A stretch of 64,000 nucleotides of DNA from positions 1-64,000 of the forward strand of contig JAGTRS010000006.1 in the NCBI GenBank assembly GCA_018262195.1, in the 5' to 3' direction. A model generated the notes under the pieces. The model was not told where the DNA came from, ran no database searches, and saw nothing but the letters and a program-made list of their open reading frames with translations. The number at the start of each line of letters is the position of its first letter. Position 1 is the first letter of the stretch. The translations under genes were made by a program, and so were the position numbers. This document shows positions 25,026-33,328 of this stretch, piece by piece. Source of the stretch: Pseudomonadota bacterium. GTDB lineage: Bacteria > Pseudomonadota > Gammaproteobacteria > Burkholderiales > Rhodocyclaceae.

Positions 25026-25994
25026 TCAGCCGACCGTCTCAACGCACTCGGCCACCCAGCCAAGGGCCTTGATGCAGGCCCTGGCAACCGCCGGTGCCAG
25101 GACGCCATTGCCGGCATTGGCAACCGGAAACCAGGTCGCTTCCGGCCAGGCGCGGTGCAACACTTCGGCAGAATGGGTCGTCCATAGCGGATCGGCCAGC
25201 CCCTGGACGATGGCGGCCGGCAAATGCCGCAGGCGCTCGACGCCGGCCAGCAATTGCCCTGACGCAATGAAGAAGCCGTGATGCAAATAGTGGAGCTGGA
25301 GCCTGGCCTTTGCCAGCCGGGCTTCGTCAGACAAATCCATCGGCGGCGCAGTGTCCAGCAAAGCTGCCTTGTAACTCAGCCAGGCCTTGCTGGCGTTGCC
25401 GGCTGCCAGCAGATCATCGCCAAGGATTCGCCTGGCGTAGGCTTCGAGCAGATCATCGCGCTCGTCACTCGGGATAAACGTGGAGAAGCGCTGCCAGGCT
25501 GGCCCAAAGCCGGTTGGTGGTGCCTGCAGCAGCGTCTGGACCTCCTGCCGCGAGCCGAGGAAGACGCTGCACAGCACCAGCCCGCAGACCCGTTCGGTGA
25601 ATAGCTGGGCATAGGCCAATGCCAGAACACTGCCCCAGCCACTGCCGATAACGAGCCACTGCTGAATGCCCAGCGCGTCGCGCACATGCTCCAGGTCACC
25701 GACCAGATCGGGCGTGGTGTTGGCGACCAGTTCACCGCTCGGCAAGCTGAGCCCGACACCGCGCGGGTCGACCATGATCACGCGAAAACGCTGGGGGTCG
25801 AATAGCCGGCGATGTTCGGGCCGGCTGCCATCGCCCAGGCCCTCATGCAGGAAAAGCACCGGCAGGCCATCGGCCGGACCACACTCCTCGACATGCAGGA
25901 TGTGCCCATCACCGACCGACATCTGCCGGATGCAGCGCGGCCGGCAGGCCGGGAACAACGGATCGCTGGTGGAGTGGTGCATGCTATGAGGCAC
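25026..25994 (-). CDS. Prolyl-iminopeptidase-like protein with broken catalytic triad
   Basis: A 322-residue alpha/beta-hydrolase clearly aligned with prolyl iminopeptidases: V-D-P-R-G-V-G-L-S, NTTPDLVGDLEHVRDALGI, W-G-S-V-L-A-L-A-Y-A-Q, and HRAWPEA. The oxyanion motif HGGPG reads H-E-G-L-G. The nucleophile elbow GGSWG reads G-S-G-W-G, putting Gly at position 119 where the Ser should be. The final catalytic His (A-G-H) is Asn (A-G-N). Asp of the triad seems kept. It is therefore probably not a peptidase; a binding role or different chemistry is possible. Monocistronic. Confidence 0.75.
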   Translation of the reverse strand: MPHSMHHSTSDPLFPACRPRCIRQMSVGDGHILHVEECGPADGLPVLFLHEGLGDGSRPEHRRLFDPQRFRVIMVDPRGVGLSLPSGELVANTTPDLVGDLEHVRDALGIQQWLVIGSGWGSVLALAYAQLFTERVCGLVLCSVFLGSRQEVQTLLQAPPTGFGPAWQRFSTFIPSDERDDLLEAYARRILGDDLLAAGNASKAWLSYKAALLDTAPPMDLSDEARLAKARLQLHYLHHGFFIASGQLLAGVERLRHLPAAIVQGLADPLWTTHSAEVLHRAWPEATWFPVANAGNGVLAPAVARACIKALGWVAECVETVG

Positions 25995-26136
25995 TCAATA
26001 AAACGGATGCATTTATCCCAGTGACAAAGCGAAAACCACAGCGATACCCAGTGCTATCGCGAGGATTTGCAACGCCGCCACGGGGGCAAAGGCACAGTTT
26101 TATGTGCCGAATAGCGTGCACCACACCACTTGACAC

Positions 26137-26784
26137 TCAGGCCTCGAGCAGGCCGTTGCGGACCGCGACCAGCGTCAGCTCGGCGGCATTCTGCGCATTG
26201 AGCTTCTGCTTGATGTGATAAAGGTGCGTCCCGACCGTACTCGGACTGAGGCAGAAATCCTCGGCCACTTCGTTGACCGTTCGTCCACCGGCCAGCTTGA
26301 GAAAAACCGCCAGCTCCTTCTCGGTCAGCGTTTTGACCGGATTGGCCGTACCGGAAAGCTGGGAAAGCGCGACGGCCTGCGCCAGTTCGGGATCGATGTA
26401 GCGCTGATCGGCGGCCACCAGACCGACCGCACGCAGGAACTCCTCCGGCGCCGCCCGTTTGCACAGGTAGCCACGCGCCCCGAGGCGCAGGGCGCGGACC
26501 GGGACGATGTTGTCGTTGTGTGCCGAGAGCATCAGCACGCTCGCCTTCGGCTCCCAGACGAGCAGACGCTCCAGTGCCGCCAGGCCGCCGATGCCGGGCA
26601 TCGAGACGTCCATCACCACGACATCCGGATTGGTTTCGGCGTAGAGGCGAACCGCGCTTTCGCCATTCTCGGCCTCGCCCACCACCGTCGCGCCGGCCCC
26701 TTCGAGCAGCAGGCGGAAACCGAGGCGAACCACCGCGTGGTCATCCGCGAGCAGGATGCGCTTGCCTTGCAGAGACTTGTTCAT
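26137..26784 (-). CDS. NarL/LuxR-type response regulator of the lanthanide-type ADH operon
   Basis: A 215-residue regulator. The REC domain (about 9-125) has D14-D15 and phospho-acceptor D59 (VVVMDVSMPG), with the conserved Lys near 110 (L-C-K-R). The LuxR-type HTH (about 148-205: LTEKELAVFLKLAGGRTVNEVAEDFCLSPSTVGTHLYHIKQKL) binds DNA. Its start overlaps the sensor kinase stop by 4 nt, so the two form a two-component pair. MoxX/PedR2/ErbR-like regulators of PQQ alcohol dehydrogenase genes have this architecture. Last gene of a six-gene operon. Confidence 0.88.
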   Translation of the reverse strand: MNKSLQGKRILLADDHAVVRLGFRLLLEGAGATVVGEAENGESAVRLYAETNPDVVVMDVSMPGIGGLAALERLLVWEPKASVLMLSAHNDNIVPVRALRLGARGYLCKRAAPEEFLRAVGLVAADQRYIDPELAQAVALSQLSGTANPVKTLTEKELAVFLKLAGGRTVNEVAEDFCLSPSTVGTHLYHIKQKLNAQNAAELTLVAVRNGLLEA

Positions 26785-28205
26785 GCGAATTGCTCCTGAA
26801 GATGCAGGGAACGAATGTCCGGCAAATGGACAGCGATACGAAAGCCCTGACCGGCCCGGCTGGAAAATTCGAGATGGCCACCCAGCGCGGCGATGCGTTC
26901 GCCCATGCCGGTCAGCCCCAGGCCGCAGCCGGCCTGCGCCGAGGGCTTTTCTCCCCGACCACGGCCGTTGTCGGCCAGCGACAGATGCAGGCAGCCGGCC
27001 GCGCGCTCAAGACAAAACTCGACCCGGCTGGCATCGGCATGGCGGAGGACATTGGTCAGCCCTTCCTGGACGCAGCGCAAAACGGCACAGGCCAGATCGT
27101 CGGCCACCGGCGCATCGCCAATCGCCACCCGGCTGACCAGTTCGATCTCGGGATGCTGCAGGCGCCAGTTGGCGAGGTGATGATCGAGCGCCATCGCCAG
27201 CGAACCACCTACCGACGGCCGCAGACGATGCAGGATATTGCGCACGCCGTCCTGCATCTCGCCGGTCACCGCGACGATGCTCTGCGCCGGAATATGCAGC
27301 GAGGGCTCATCCGGCGTGCGCTGGACAATCGCCCCGGCCAGGGCGCGAACGGCGGTGATGCCCTGGGCCAGTTCGTCGTGCAACTCACGGGTGATCACCT
27401 GCCGCTCGGCCTGCAGACCAGCCTGCATCCGTTCGGCGACTTCGCGCTCGGTATCGAGCCTGACGTTTTCATCGACGGCCGCGCGCAGGCGGTCGGCCAT
27501 GCCATTGAAGGCATGGGAGATGCGGCCGAGTTCCGGTGTGGCGAATTGCGGCAGGCGCGTATCGAAACGGCCATGCCCCATGCGATCAAGCGCCTGCATG
27601 ATCTGGTCAAGCGGGCGCAAGGCACGGGCCAGCGCGCCGCAGGCGGCGGCATACAGGGCAAGCAGCAAGAGCATTGCCCAGCCGGCCAACGCCAGCAATT
27701 CGTCCCAGGCATCGAGAACGGCGCGCGAGGCATCGGGGTGCAGGCTGAGCTGGAAATCGTCGATGCTGAAACTACGGGTCGGCAGATCGGCCGCCAGCAG
27801 GCTGGCAAACCATGCCGGAGCCTGTCGCCCGGCCTTGTAGGTCGGCGGTGGAGAAACATGGCGCAACTCGCCGGCACCATCATGAATCTGCAACACATTG
27901 GCGCGCACCCGGCCGATGGCCGTGGCCACGCCAAGCAGCCGCTCGCCTCGCTCGGCTACCGGCAGGTTGTGCAGATCGCCGATGACGACCTTCAGCCATT
28001 GCTCCGAAACCCGGGTCGCCGCCTCGACTTCTTCGTGGATCGCGTTGCGCGTGCCGTGTAACCAGAGAGCACCAAGCACCAGCAACAGGCTGGCGGCCAG
28101 CCCGGTCAGCACCAGGCCAACGCGGGTCCGCAAGCTTGGCCGATGACTCGCACGGTGCCGCACAAAGCGGAGCAGTGCGGCGAATGGCCTATATCGCATT
28201 TTCAT
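26781..28205 (-). CDS. MoxY-like sensor histidine kinase
   Basis: A 474-residue membrane kinase. TM1 lies at about 27-48, with a periplasmic domain (about 50-165) of the LapD/MoxY type (VSEQWLKVVIGDLHNLP...SIDDFQLSLHPDASRAV). TM2 is at about 170-195, then HAMP. HisKA_3 follows with phospho-His in T-R-E-L-H-D-E-L-A-Q-G, and an HATPase_c (EGLTNVLRHADASRV, G-L-G-L-T-G-M). ATG at 28205 overlaps the receptor stop by 4 nt; a longer frame is rejected. MoxYX-type systems control methanol/ethanol quinoprotein genes. What this periplasmic domain senses is unknown; metal availability is my hypothesis. Confidence 0.88.
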   Translation of the reverse strand: MKMRYRPFAALLRFVRHRASHRPSLRTRVGLVLTGLAASLLLVLGALWLHGTRNAIHEEVEAATRVSEQWLKVVIGDLHNLPVAERGERLLGVATAIGRVRANVLQIHDGAGELRHVSPPPTYKAGRQAPAWFASLLAADLPTRSFSIDDFQLSLHPDASRAVLDAWDELLALAGWAMLLLLALYAAACGALARALRPLDQIMQALDRMGHGRFDTRLPQFATPELGRISHAFNGMADRLRAAVDENVRLDTEREVAERMQAGLQAERQVITRELHDELAQGITAVRALAGAIVQRTPDEPSLHIPAQSIVAVTGEMQDGVRNILHRLRPSVGGSLAMALDHHLANWRLQHPEIELVSRVAIGDAPVADDLACAVLRCVQEGLTNVLRHADASRVEFCLERAAGCLHLSLADNGRGRGEKPSAQAGCGLGLTGMGERIAALGGHLEFSSRAGQGFRIAVHLPDIRSLHLQEQFA

Positions 28206-30508
28206 TTGCCGCCAAACACGTAGCGCACACCCAGCCAGGCGGCACGCGGCGCGCCGGGAGCGACGAAGGTCTGGCGACGCCAGTCGTCCGGATCGGCCTG
28301 GAAGCTGCCGCCGACGAAGGGGCTTTCGGCCAGCGCAGCAGCCGTGGCGTACTTGCGGTCGAAGACGTTGTTGATCTTGGCGAAAACTTGCCAACCGCCG
28401 CCGAGTTTCGCTTCGGCATTGAGATTCAGGATGGCGTAGCCGCCGACCTTGCCCGGCCCCTCAAAGGTACGCGTGTTACCCAGCGCATCGTTAAAGGTGC
28501 CGCTCTGGTGCTGGTTGTTTTCGTTGCCGCGGGCGTACTGGCTGGAGAAAGCCTGCACGTCGCCGCCGACGCGCAGCCAGCCAGTGGCACGCCAGGCCAG
28601 GCCGAACTTGAGGCTGTGCTCTGGCAGGCCGGTCAGGCGATGGCCCTTCTTCACGAAGATTTCGTCATCCTGGCCGCCGCTGGTGCATTCCGCCGCCGTG
28701 CCACGCGAGCTGTTGTTTTCGGCCAGCAGGCAGGCATCGGAGCGGAAGGTGGCGTGCAGCCAGTGGTAGCTGGCGAACCAGTCGATAGCCTTCAGGCTGC
28801 CGTTGAGGCCGAGCTCCAGGCCCTGGCGCTGCGTCTTGCCGTAATTGGTGAAATAGCCGGCGCTGGTCGAGGTGCCGACAAAGAGGATGTCATCGGTGTT
28901 CAGCGTGCGATAGACCCCGGCATTCCACTGGGTGTTGCCAACCAGGTTGCCGCGCAGGCCGGCTTCGACGGTGCGCGACACGACCTGCTTGAGGTAGGGG
29001 TCGGCAGCCATCGAATTGGGCAGGGTGCACGGGTTGGCCGGGTCGGCGCAGCCGAGTTCGATCGGCGTCGGGATGCGGTTGCCCTGGCTGAAACCGGCGT
29101 AGGCATTGAGCGCCGGCAGCACTTGCCAGCTAAGACCAATGGCCGGATTGAGCTTGCGGTAGTGGTGGTCGCCATCGAGATTGGGCGCTGTCAGCGTCAA
29201 TTCGTCATGCGTCGTTACCCGGCTCATGTTGTAGCGGGCCGAGGCAGTCAGGTGCAGCGCCGGGGTGATGGACCAGGTATCGGTGGCAAACAGGCCGGCG
29301 GTGCGTGTCGTGCCCCACAGGCGGTTTTCTTCTTCGATATCGAGCAGGTTGTCGATGCTGCGCGAGTCGGTCAGCGCCCCCAGTTGCTGCGTCTGCACGA
29401 AGCGCATGCGGGCCTGATCCCAGGAGGCGCCGACGGCCAGTTGATGCGCCTGAGTACTCAGGTTCCACTGCACAGCGGCGCCGGTGCCGAGCTGGCGGGT
29501 GCTGGTCCGGTTGTGGGCACCGTTCGGCGTGTTCGGATCGGTCGCCCAGTCGTTCTCGTAGTCGTCATTCATGTCGCCGTTCAGCGTGCGGGTGCGCGTT
29601 TTGCGGACATAGGCACTGCCGCTCAGGCTCTGCGTGTCGCTGAGCCACAGCTTGCCGCTGAGGGCGAGCTGGGTCAGGTCGTTGCGGGTCTCGTCGGGAC
29701 GGGTGAAGATCGCCTCGCGACGCTCAGAGAGCATGGATTGCGGCACCAGCCCGTTACCGATCAGCCGGGTTCGTGCCTGGGTCAACGTCAGGTCTGCCTC
29801 GCCGGCACTGTTGCGGAAGGACAGCTTGCCGAAGAACTGCTTGACGTCGGAGGGCGAGTAGTCGCGCCAGCCATCCTCGCGGAACCAGTCGCTGGCGACA
29901 TACCAGCCGAGCGTGCCGTTGTTGCCGCCGTATTCCAGCTCGGTGTTGCTGCGCCCGAAGCTGCCGCCGGACAACTCTATCTTGCCGCCCGGATGCGAGA
30001 AACCGCTCTTGGTGCGGATGGCCAGCGCCCCACCCAGGGTGTTGAGGCCAAAGGCCGGGTTGGAGCCGGGAATCAGGTCGATGCCGGCAATGGCCGAATG
30101 CGGGATCAGGTCCCAGTTCACCGTATCGCCAAAGGGTTCATTGACGCGCACGCCATCAACATAGATCGACAGCCCCTGCGCCGTGCCGAGCAGCGGCGAG
30201 GCGGTGAAGCCGCGGTAGTTGAGGTCGGCCTGATAGGGATTGCCCTGGATTTCGTTGAGCGTGACGCCCGGCACCTGGCGCTGCAACTGCTCGGCGATGT
30301 TCAGGCTTTCGATTTCTTCCAGCCGACGATCATCGAGCGACTGCACGTTGGCCGGCAGATGCAGGCGCGGCACGCCGATACCGGCCAGCGGGGTGGTGCC
30401 GACCACTTCAACAGTCGCGGTAGTAACAACCGGTTCGGCCCAGGCCGGGGCAAAGGCGGCGGCAATGGCAAGCGCCAGCAGGGAACGTTGGGGGCTTTGT
30501 CTCTTCAT
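28202..30508 (-). CDS. TonB-dependent receptor of the lanthanide-type ADH operon
   Basis: A 768-residue outer-membrane receptor. The signal peptide ends at F-A-P-A-W-A-E-P. The plug (about 30-160) has NIAEQLQRQVPGVTLNEIQGNPYQADLNYRGFTASPLLGTAQGLSIYVDGVRVNEPFG and IPGSNPAFGLNTLGGALAIRTKSG. The long barrel ends in R-Y-V-F-G-G-K. Cys pairs in extracellular loops (CADPANPC; DACLL...AAEC) are notable. It is locked by 4-nt overlaps between tonB and the sensor kinase and is divergent from a lanthanide-type dehydrogenase. By analogy to receptors near xoxF (LutH) it may import a lanthanide chelate; an iron or copper chelate is the alternative. Confidence 0.85.
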   Translation of the reverse strand: MKRQSPQRSLLALAIAAAFAPAWAEPVVTTATVEVVGTTPLAGIGVPRLHLPANVQSLDDRRLEEIESLNIAEQLQRQVPGVTLNEIQGNPYQADLNYRGFTASPLLGTAQGLSIYVDGVRVNEPFGDTVNWDLIPHSAIAGIDLIPGSNPAFGLNTLGGALAIRTKSGFSHPGGKIELSGGSFGRSNTELEYGGNNGTLGWYVASDWFREDGWRDYSPSDVKQFFGKLSFRNSAGEADLTLTQARTRLIGNGLVPQSMLSERREAIFTRPDETRNDLTQLALSGKLWLSDTQSLSGSAYVRKTRTRTLNGDMNDDYENDWATDPNTPNGAHNRTSTRQLGTGAAVQWNLSTQAHQLAVGASWDQARMRFVQTQQLGALTDSRSIDNLLDIEEENRLWGTTRTAGLFATDTWSITPALHLTASARYNMSRVTTHDELTLTAPNLDGDHHYRKLNPAIGLSWQVLPALNAYAGFSQGNRIPTPIELGCADPANPCTLPNSMAADPYLKQVVSRTVEAGLRGNLVGNTQWNAGVYRTLNTDDILFVGTSTSAGYFTNYGKTQRQGLELGLNGSLKAIDWFASYHWLHATFRSDACLLAENNSSRGTAAECTSGGQDDEIFVKKGHRLTGLPEHSLKFGLAWRATGWLRVGGDVQAFSSQYARGNENNQHQSGTFNDALGNTRTFEGPGKVGGYAILNLNAEAKLGGGWQVFAKINNVFDRKYATAAALAESPFVGGSFQADPDDWRRQTFVAPGAPRAAWLGVRYVFGGK

Positions 30509-31203
30509 GTTGTTTTTCTGAGTTTGTAGTTGATTGGAACGATGACCTGGATTTCGCTGCTTTCCAGCGACTCGGGCAATGGCGGCAGGCTGCCATGGCC
30601 TTCGAGCATGGCCAGCGCGTGCTGGTCGAGCACATCGAAGCCACTGGAACGATCGAGTACGACGCCGAGCAGGTTGCCCTTGCGCGCCACTTTCAGACGC
30701 AGGCGGACTTCGCCTTCCCAGCCACGCATGGCCGCGATGCGCGGGTATTCCTGATGGCGGGCCAGAAGCTCAGTCAGGCGCTGGCGATAGCTGTCGAGCA
30801 GATCGCTTTGCGGCCGTTGGGGGGCCGCGGCCTGGGCCGGCGGAGCTGCCGGCATGGCAACAGCCCCGCCGGTTTCCGCCGCCACCACGGCTGGCGAGGC
30901 GACGGATTGGGCCGGCACATTGGCCGGCCCGGCAGTCTGCGTAACGTGCGGAGCCGACCGTTGCTCAGCGCGCTGTGGATTCTGCCGGGCCTTCTGGGGG
31001 ACGGTTGCCGGCGCCGGCGAAGGCATGGCAGCGGCAACGGGTCCGGATTCGGAAACATTGAGCAGGCGAAGCGAGGCAACGATAGTCGGCAAGGTGGCCG
31101 GCACATGCTGGCGCTGCCACGACATGAAGGCGAACAGCGTGGCATGGAGAACGACCGACAGGCCGAACAGCAGCCAGAATTTGCGATGGCTTCTGGAATT
31201 CAT
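30505..31203 (-). CDS. TonB-family energy transducer
   Basis: A 232-residue protein with an N-terminal cytoplasmic Arg/Lys stretch, one TM anchor (FWLLFGLSVVLHATLFAFM, about 9-27), a Pro/Ala-rich periplasm-spanning linker (about 45-135), and a C-terminal TonB domain (YPRIAAMRGWEGEVRLRLKVARKGNLLGVVLDRSSGFDVLDQHALAMLEG). It transmits proton-motive energy from ExbBD (encoded elsewhere) to the receptor whose start it overlaps by 4 nt. A dedicated TonB implies that the receptor's import function matters to this operon. Confidence 0.9.
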   Translation of the reverse strand: MNSRSHRKFWLLFGLSVVLHATLFAFMSWQRQHVPATLPTIVASLRLLNVSESGPVAAAMPSPAPATVPQKARQNPQRAEQRSAPHVTQTAGPANVPAQSVASPAVVAAETGGAVAMPAAPPAQAAAPQRPQSDLLDSYRQRLTELLARHQEYPRIAAMRGWEGEVRLRLKVARKGNLLGVVLDRSSGFDVLDQHALAMLEGHGSLPPLPESLESSEIQVIVPINYKLRKTT

Positions 31204-32138
31204 CGATTCTCCCCTTCCAGCGCTTCCTGTTCGGCGGCCGGAAAAAGATGGCCGACCGAGCGGCGGTATTCGCTGGCCGCGACCGGCAAATTGGCGAACT
31301 CGGGAGGCAGCGGGCGGGCCAGCACTTCGTTCATGTCCAGCCCGGCCTTTGCCGCATCGCGCATGGCGGCAGTCAGCCAGGTCAGCCAGGCGCGAGTCTG
31401 GCGGATCGGTGCGGCATCTGCCGTCGGCGCGCCATGACCGGGCAACAGCGCCTTGAAGCCGGGCTCACGGGTCAGCGCGTCGAGCTGGTCGAGCGCCTTG
31501 AGCCAGTGCGCAACGTCGGCATGCGGCGTGGTCGGGGCGCGCCCGTTGAAGACAAGGTCGCCGGCGAACAGCACGCCGCTCGCTTCGTCGACGATGACGA
31601 GATCGGCCCCGGTATGGCCGTCGAGGGCCACCAGGCGCAGCTTGCGGCCGGCCACCTCAATATTGCCGGCAGCCAGCGTCTTGCCCGGGATCTGGACTTC
31701 GGTCCCTTTCATCCAGTCGCCACTCATCCGGAACAGGTTTTCGGCGAAGGCATTGCCCTCGGCCGCTATTCCGTTGCGCGTCTCGGCCAGCGCACCAATG
31801 GGCACATCGGCGAAGGCCTGGTTGCCAAGAAAATGATCGGGGTGATGATGGGTGTTGATGACCAGCGCCACCGGCTTGTCGGTCACCGCCGCAATGGCCC
31901 GGCGCATCTGCTGGCCGTAGCGCAGCGAGGGGCCGCTGTCGATGACGATCACGCCGTTCGGCGCAACGATGAAGGCGGTGTTGACGATATTGCCGCCGTT
32001 GCTGGTGTCGAAATCCTCGGTCTTGCCGATGAAGGCGTAGACGTCTTTGGCGATGGGACGGGCACTCAGGCGATAGTCGAAATCGGCCGCACCAAGCTGG
32101 CTGGCGACGAACAGCAGCAGAAAAGCCAGCCGCCTCAC
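31200..32138 (-). CDS. Quinoprotein-associated metallo-beta-lactamase-fold hydrolase
   Basis: A 312-residue exported protein (signal ending LGAADF). The zinc motif T-H-H-H-P-D-H-F (about 103-110), a further His in L-D-G-H-T-G-A-D, Asp in F-A-G-D-L-V-F, and G-H-G-A-P complete a two-metal MBL site. This matches the family called quinoprotein relay system zinc metallohydrolase, found beside PQQ dehydrogenases and SoxYZ-like carriers. The substrate is not established; a thioester on the carrier is a plausible guess. It overlaps both neighbours by 4 nt. Confidence 0.85.
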   Translation of the reverse strand: MRRLAFLLLFVASQLGAADFDYRLSARPIAKDVYAFIGKTEDFDTSNGGNIVNTAFIVAPNGVIVIDSGPSLRYGQQMRRAIAAVTDKPVALVINTHHHPDHFLGNQAFADVPIGALAETRNGIAAEGNAFAENLFRMSGDWMKGTEVQIPGKTLAAGNIEVAGRKLRLVALDGHTGADLVIVDEASGVLFAGDLVFNGRAPTTPHADVAHWLKALDQLDALTREPGFKALLPGHGAPTADAAPIRQTRAWLTWLTAAMRDAAKAGLDMNEVLARPLPPEFANLPVAASEYRRSVGHLFPAAEQEALEGENR

Positions 32139-32905
32139 GGCGCGATCCTCGCCTTGAAGGCATTGCCGTTGTTGTCGCGCCCGCTGGCTTCGACCGGACC
32201 ATCGGCCTTGTCACGCTGCAAGGTGAACACCGGGTTTTCGCTGACCGGTTCATAGGTCTGCACCCGCATCAGGCGCTGGCCGGCTGCATCGGCAATACTG
32301 ATTTCTTCCAGATAAAACGCCGGGGTGCCGGCGACCAGACCGGTATCCATCGGATGCACGATGCGCAGGCGAACACGCCCGGCGTTCGGCCCTTCGCTCC
32401 ACTGGCGACCACTTACTTCATTAAGCCGCTGCTGCCAATCCTTCGAAGCGCCAGCCGCCGAAGGTGCCGTACAGCCGCCACCCACTGTCGTCACCCAGGT
32501 ACCGCCGACATGCCAGACACCATCGGCTGTCCGCACCGCCGCCCGTACCGGTGTCGATTGCTGTAGCTTGACGCGAAAGCCGAGATAGGCCGGGGCGCTT
32601 TCGGGGAAGAAGCGCAGCACCTGCACGATGGGATTGAAATCGGCAAAGACCACGACCTCGACCACACCGGGCAGCGCCGTGGCGTCGACCGTCACCGGCA
32701 CCTGCATCGGGTTTTCCGCCGTCGATGGCGCGATGACCTTGACCCGGGGATCGAACAGCACCGGCGCCCCGGCCAGAAAAGCCTTCTGCATTTCCGACCA
32801 GCGGGCCGAAGCGAGCGGATCACCGCCTTCGCGCAGCGCTGCAGCTTCGGCCGGCGGCATCAGGGCCGCCAGGGCAATCGCTGCAATGGTCAGTGGGTAT
32901 TTCAT
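32135..32905 (-). CDS. Quinoprotein dehydrogenase-associated SoxYZ-like carrier
   Basis: A 257-residue exported protein (signal AALMPPAEAA). The first half is SoxY-like and ends in a Gly-rich swinging arm with a single Cys (V-G-G-G-C-T-A-P-S). The second half is SoxZ-like (RVRLRIVHPMDTGL, VFTLQRDKADG). In SoxY the arm Cys carries a covalent sulfur substrate. The fused SoxYZ form is a known companion of PQQ dehydrogenases and the following MBL protein. Start at 32905 (MKYPLTIAAIAL); a longer frame to 33082 is unsupported. First gene of the six-gene operon. Confidence 0.88.
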   Translation of the reverse strand: MKYPLTIAAIALAALMPPAEAAALREGGDPLASARWSEMQKAFLAGAPVLFDPRVKVIAPSTAENPMQVPVTVDATALPGVVEVVVFADFNPIVQVLRFFPESAPAYLGFRVKLQQSTPVRAAVRTADGVWHVGGTWVTTVGGGCTAPSAAGASKDWQQRLNEVSGRQWSEGPNAGRVRLRIVHPMDTGLVAGTPAFYLEEISIADAAGQRLMRVQTYEPVSENPVFTLQRDKADGPVEASGRDNNGNAFKARIAP

Positions 32906-33328
32906 CTTGTCTCGCTCCGTTTTTGCCACGTGGGCTGTTTGCGAGAATGGTTCGCAAGCCGCGTGCCAAACCCCGGGCAATTTCGGCAAAGCGCCTATTG
33001 GCAGGCATTCCCGGCCTGGACCACGACAATTCCGAACGAACTGAACAACCAGACTGTGCAACTTTGGAGCAGCTGATGACATTTGAAGCAGGCATCGGCC
33101 AGCCGACTGTTCAACCGTGACAAAACCCGATTTCCCCTGCCGCCCCCGGCCAACAGGCGAAAGCCGTATTCAGCCCGGGCATGGCACAGCCCTTGCAGAA
33201 CGGGTTCCCTGCCAGCGAGTCGATTCAGGGAAAGGAAGGCGACTCGCCGGTGCGTCAGTCCAATCCGCAGTCCACGCCCAGCGCGACCTGCGGATCAGGA
33301 AACATTGGATAACCAAGGAGACAAATCC
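32906..33328. promoter_or_regulatory. Divergent control region between the two arms of the PQQ island
   Basis: 423 bp with no coding frame of credit. It must contain promoters both for the leftward six-gene operon and for the rightward lanthanide-type dehydrogenase. An imperfect inverted repeat TTGCGAG-n5-TTCGCAA lies at 32939-32957, close to the leftward start. AAGGAG at 33314-33319 is the dehydrogenase RBS. The regulator binding site is not identified with certainty. Confidence 0.55.

Noticed and set aside
28136-30529. A 797-codon open frame antisense to the TonB receptor
   Set aside because: Same cause; the opposite strand encodes a full plug and barrel with signal peptide.
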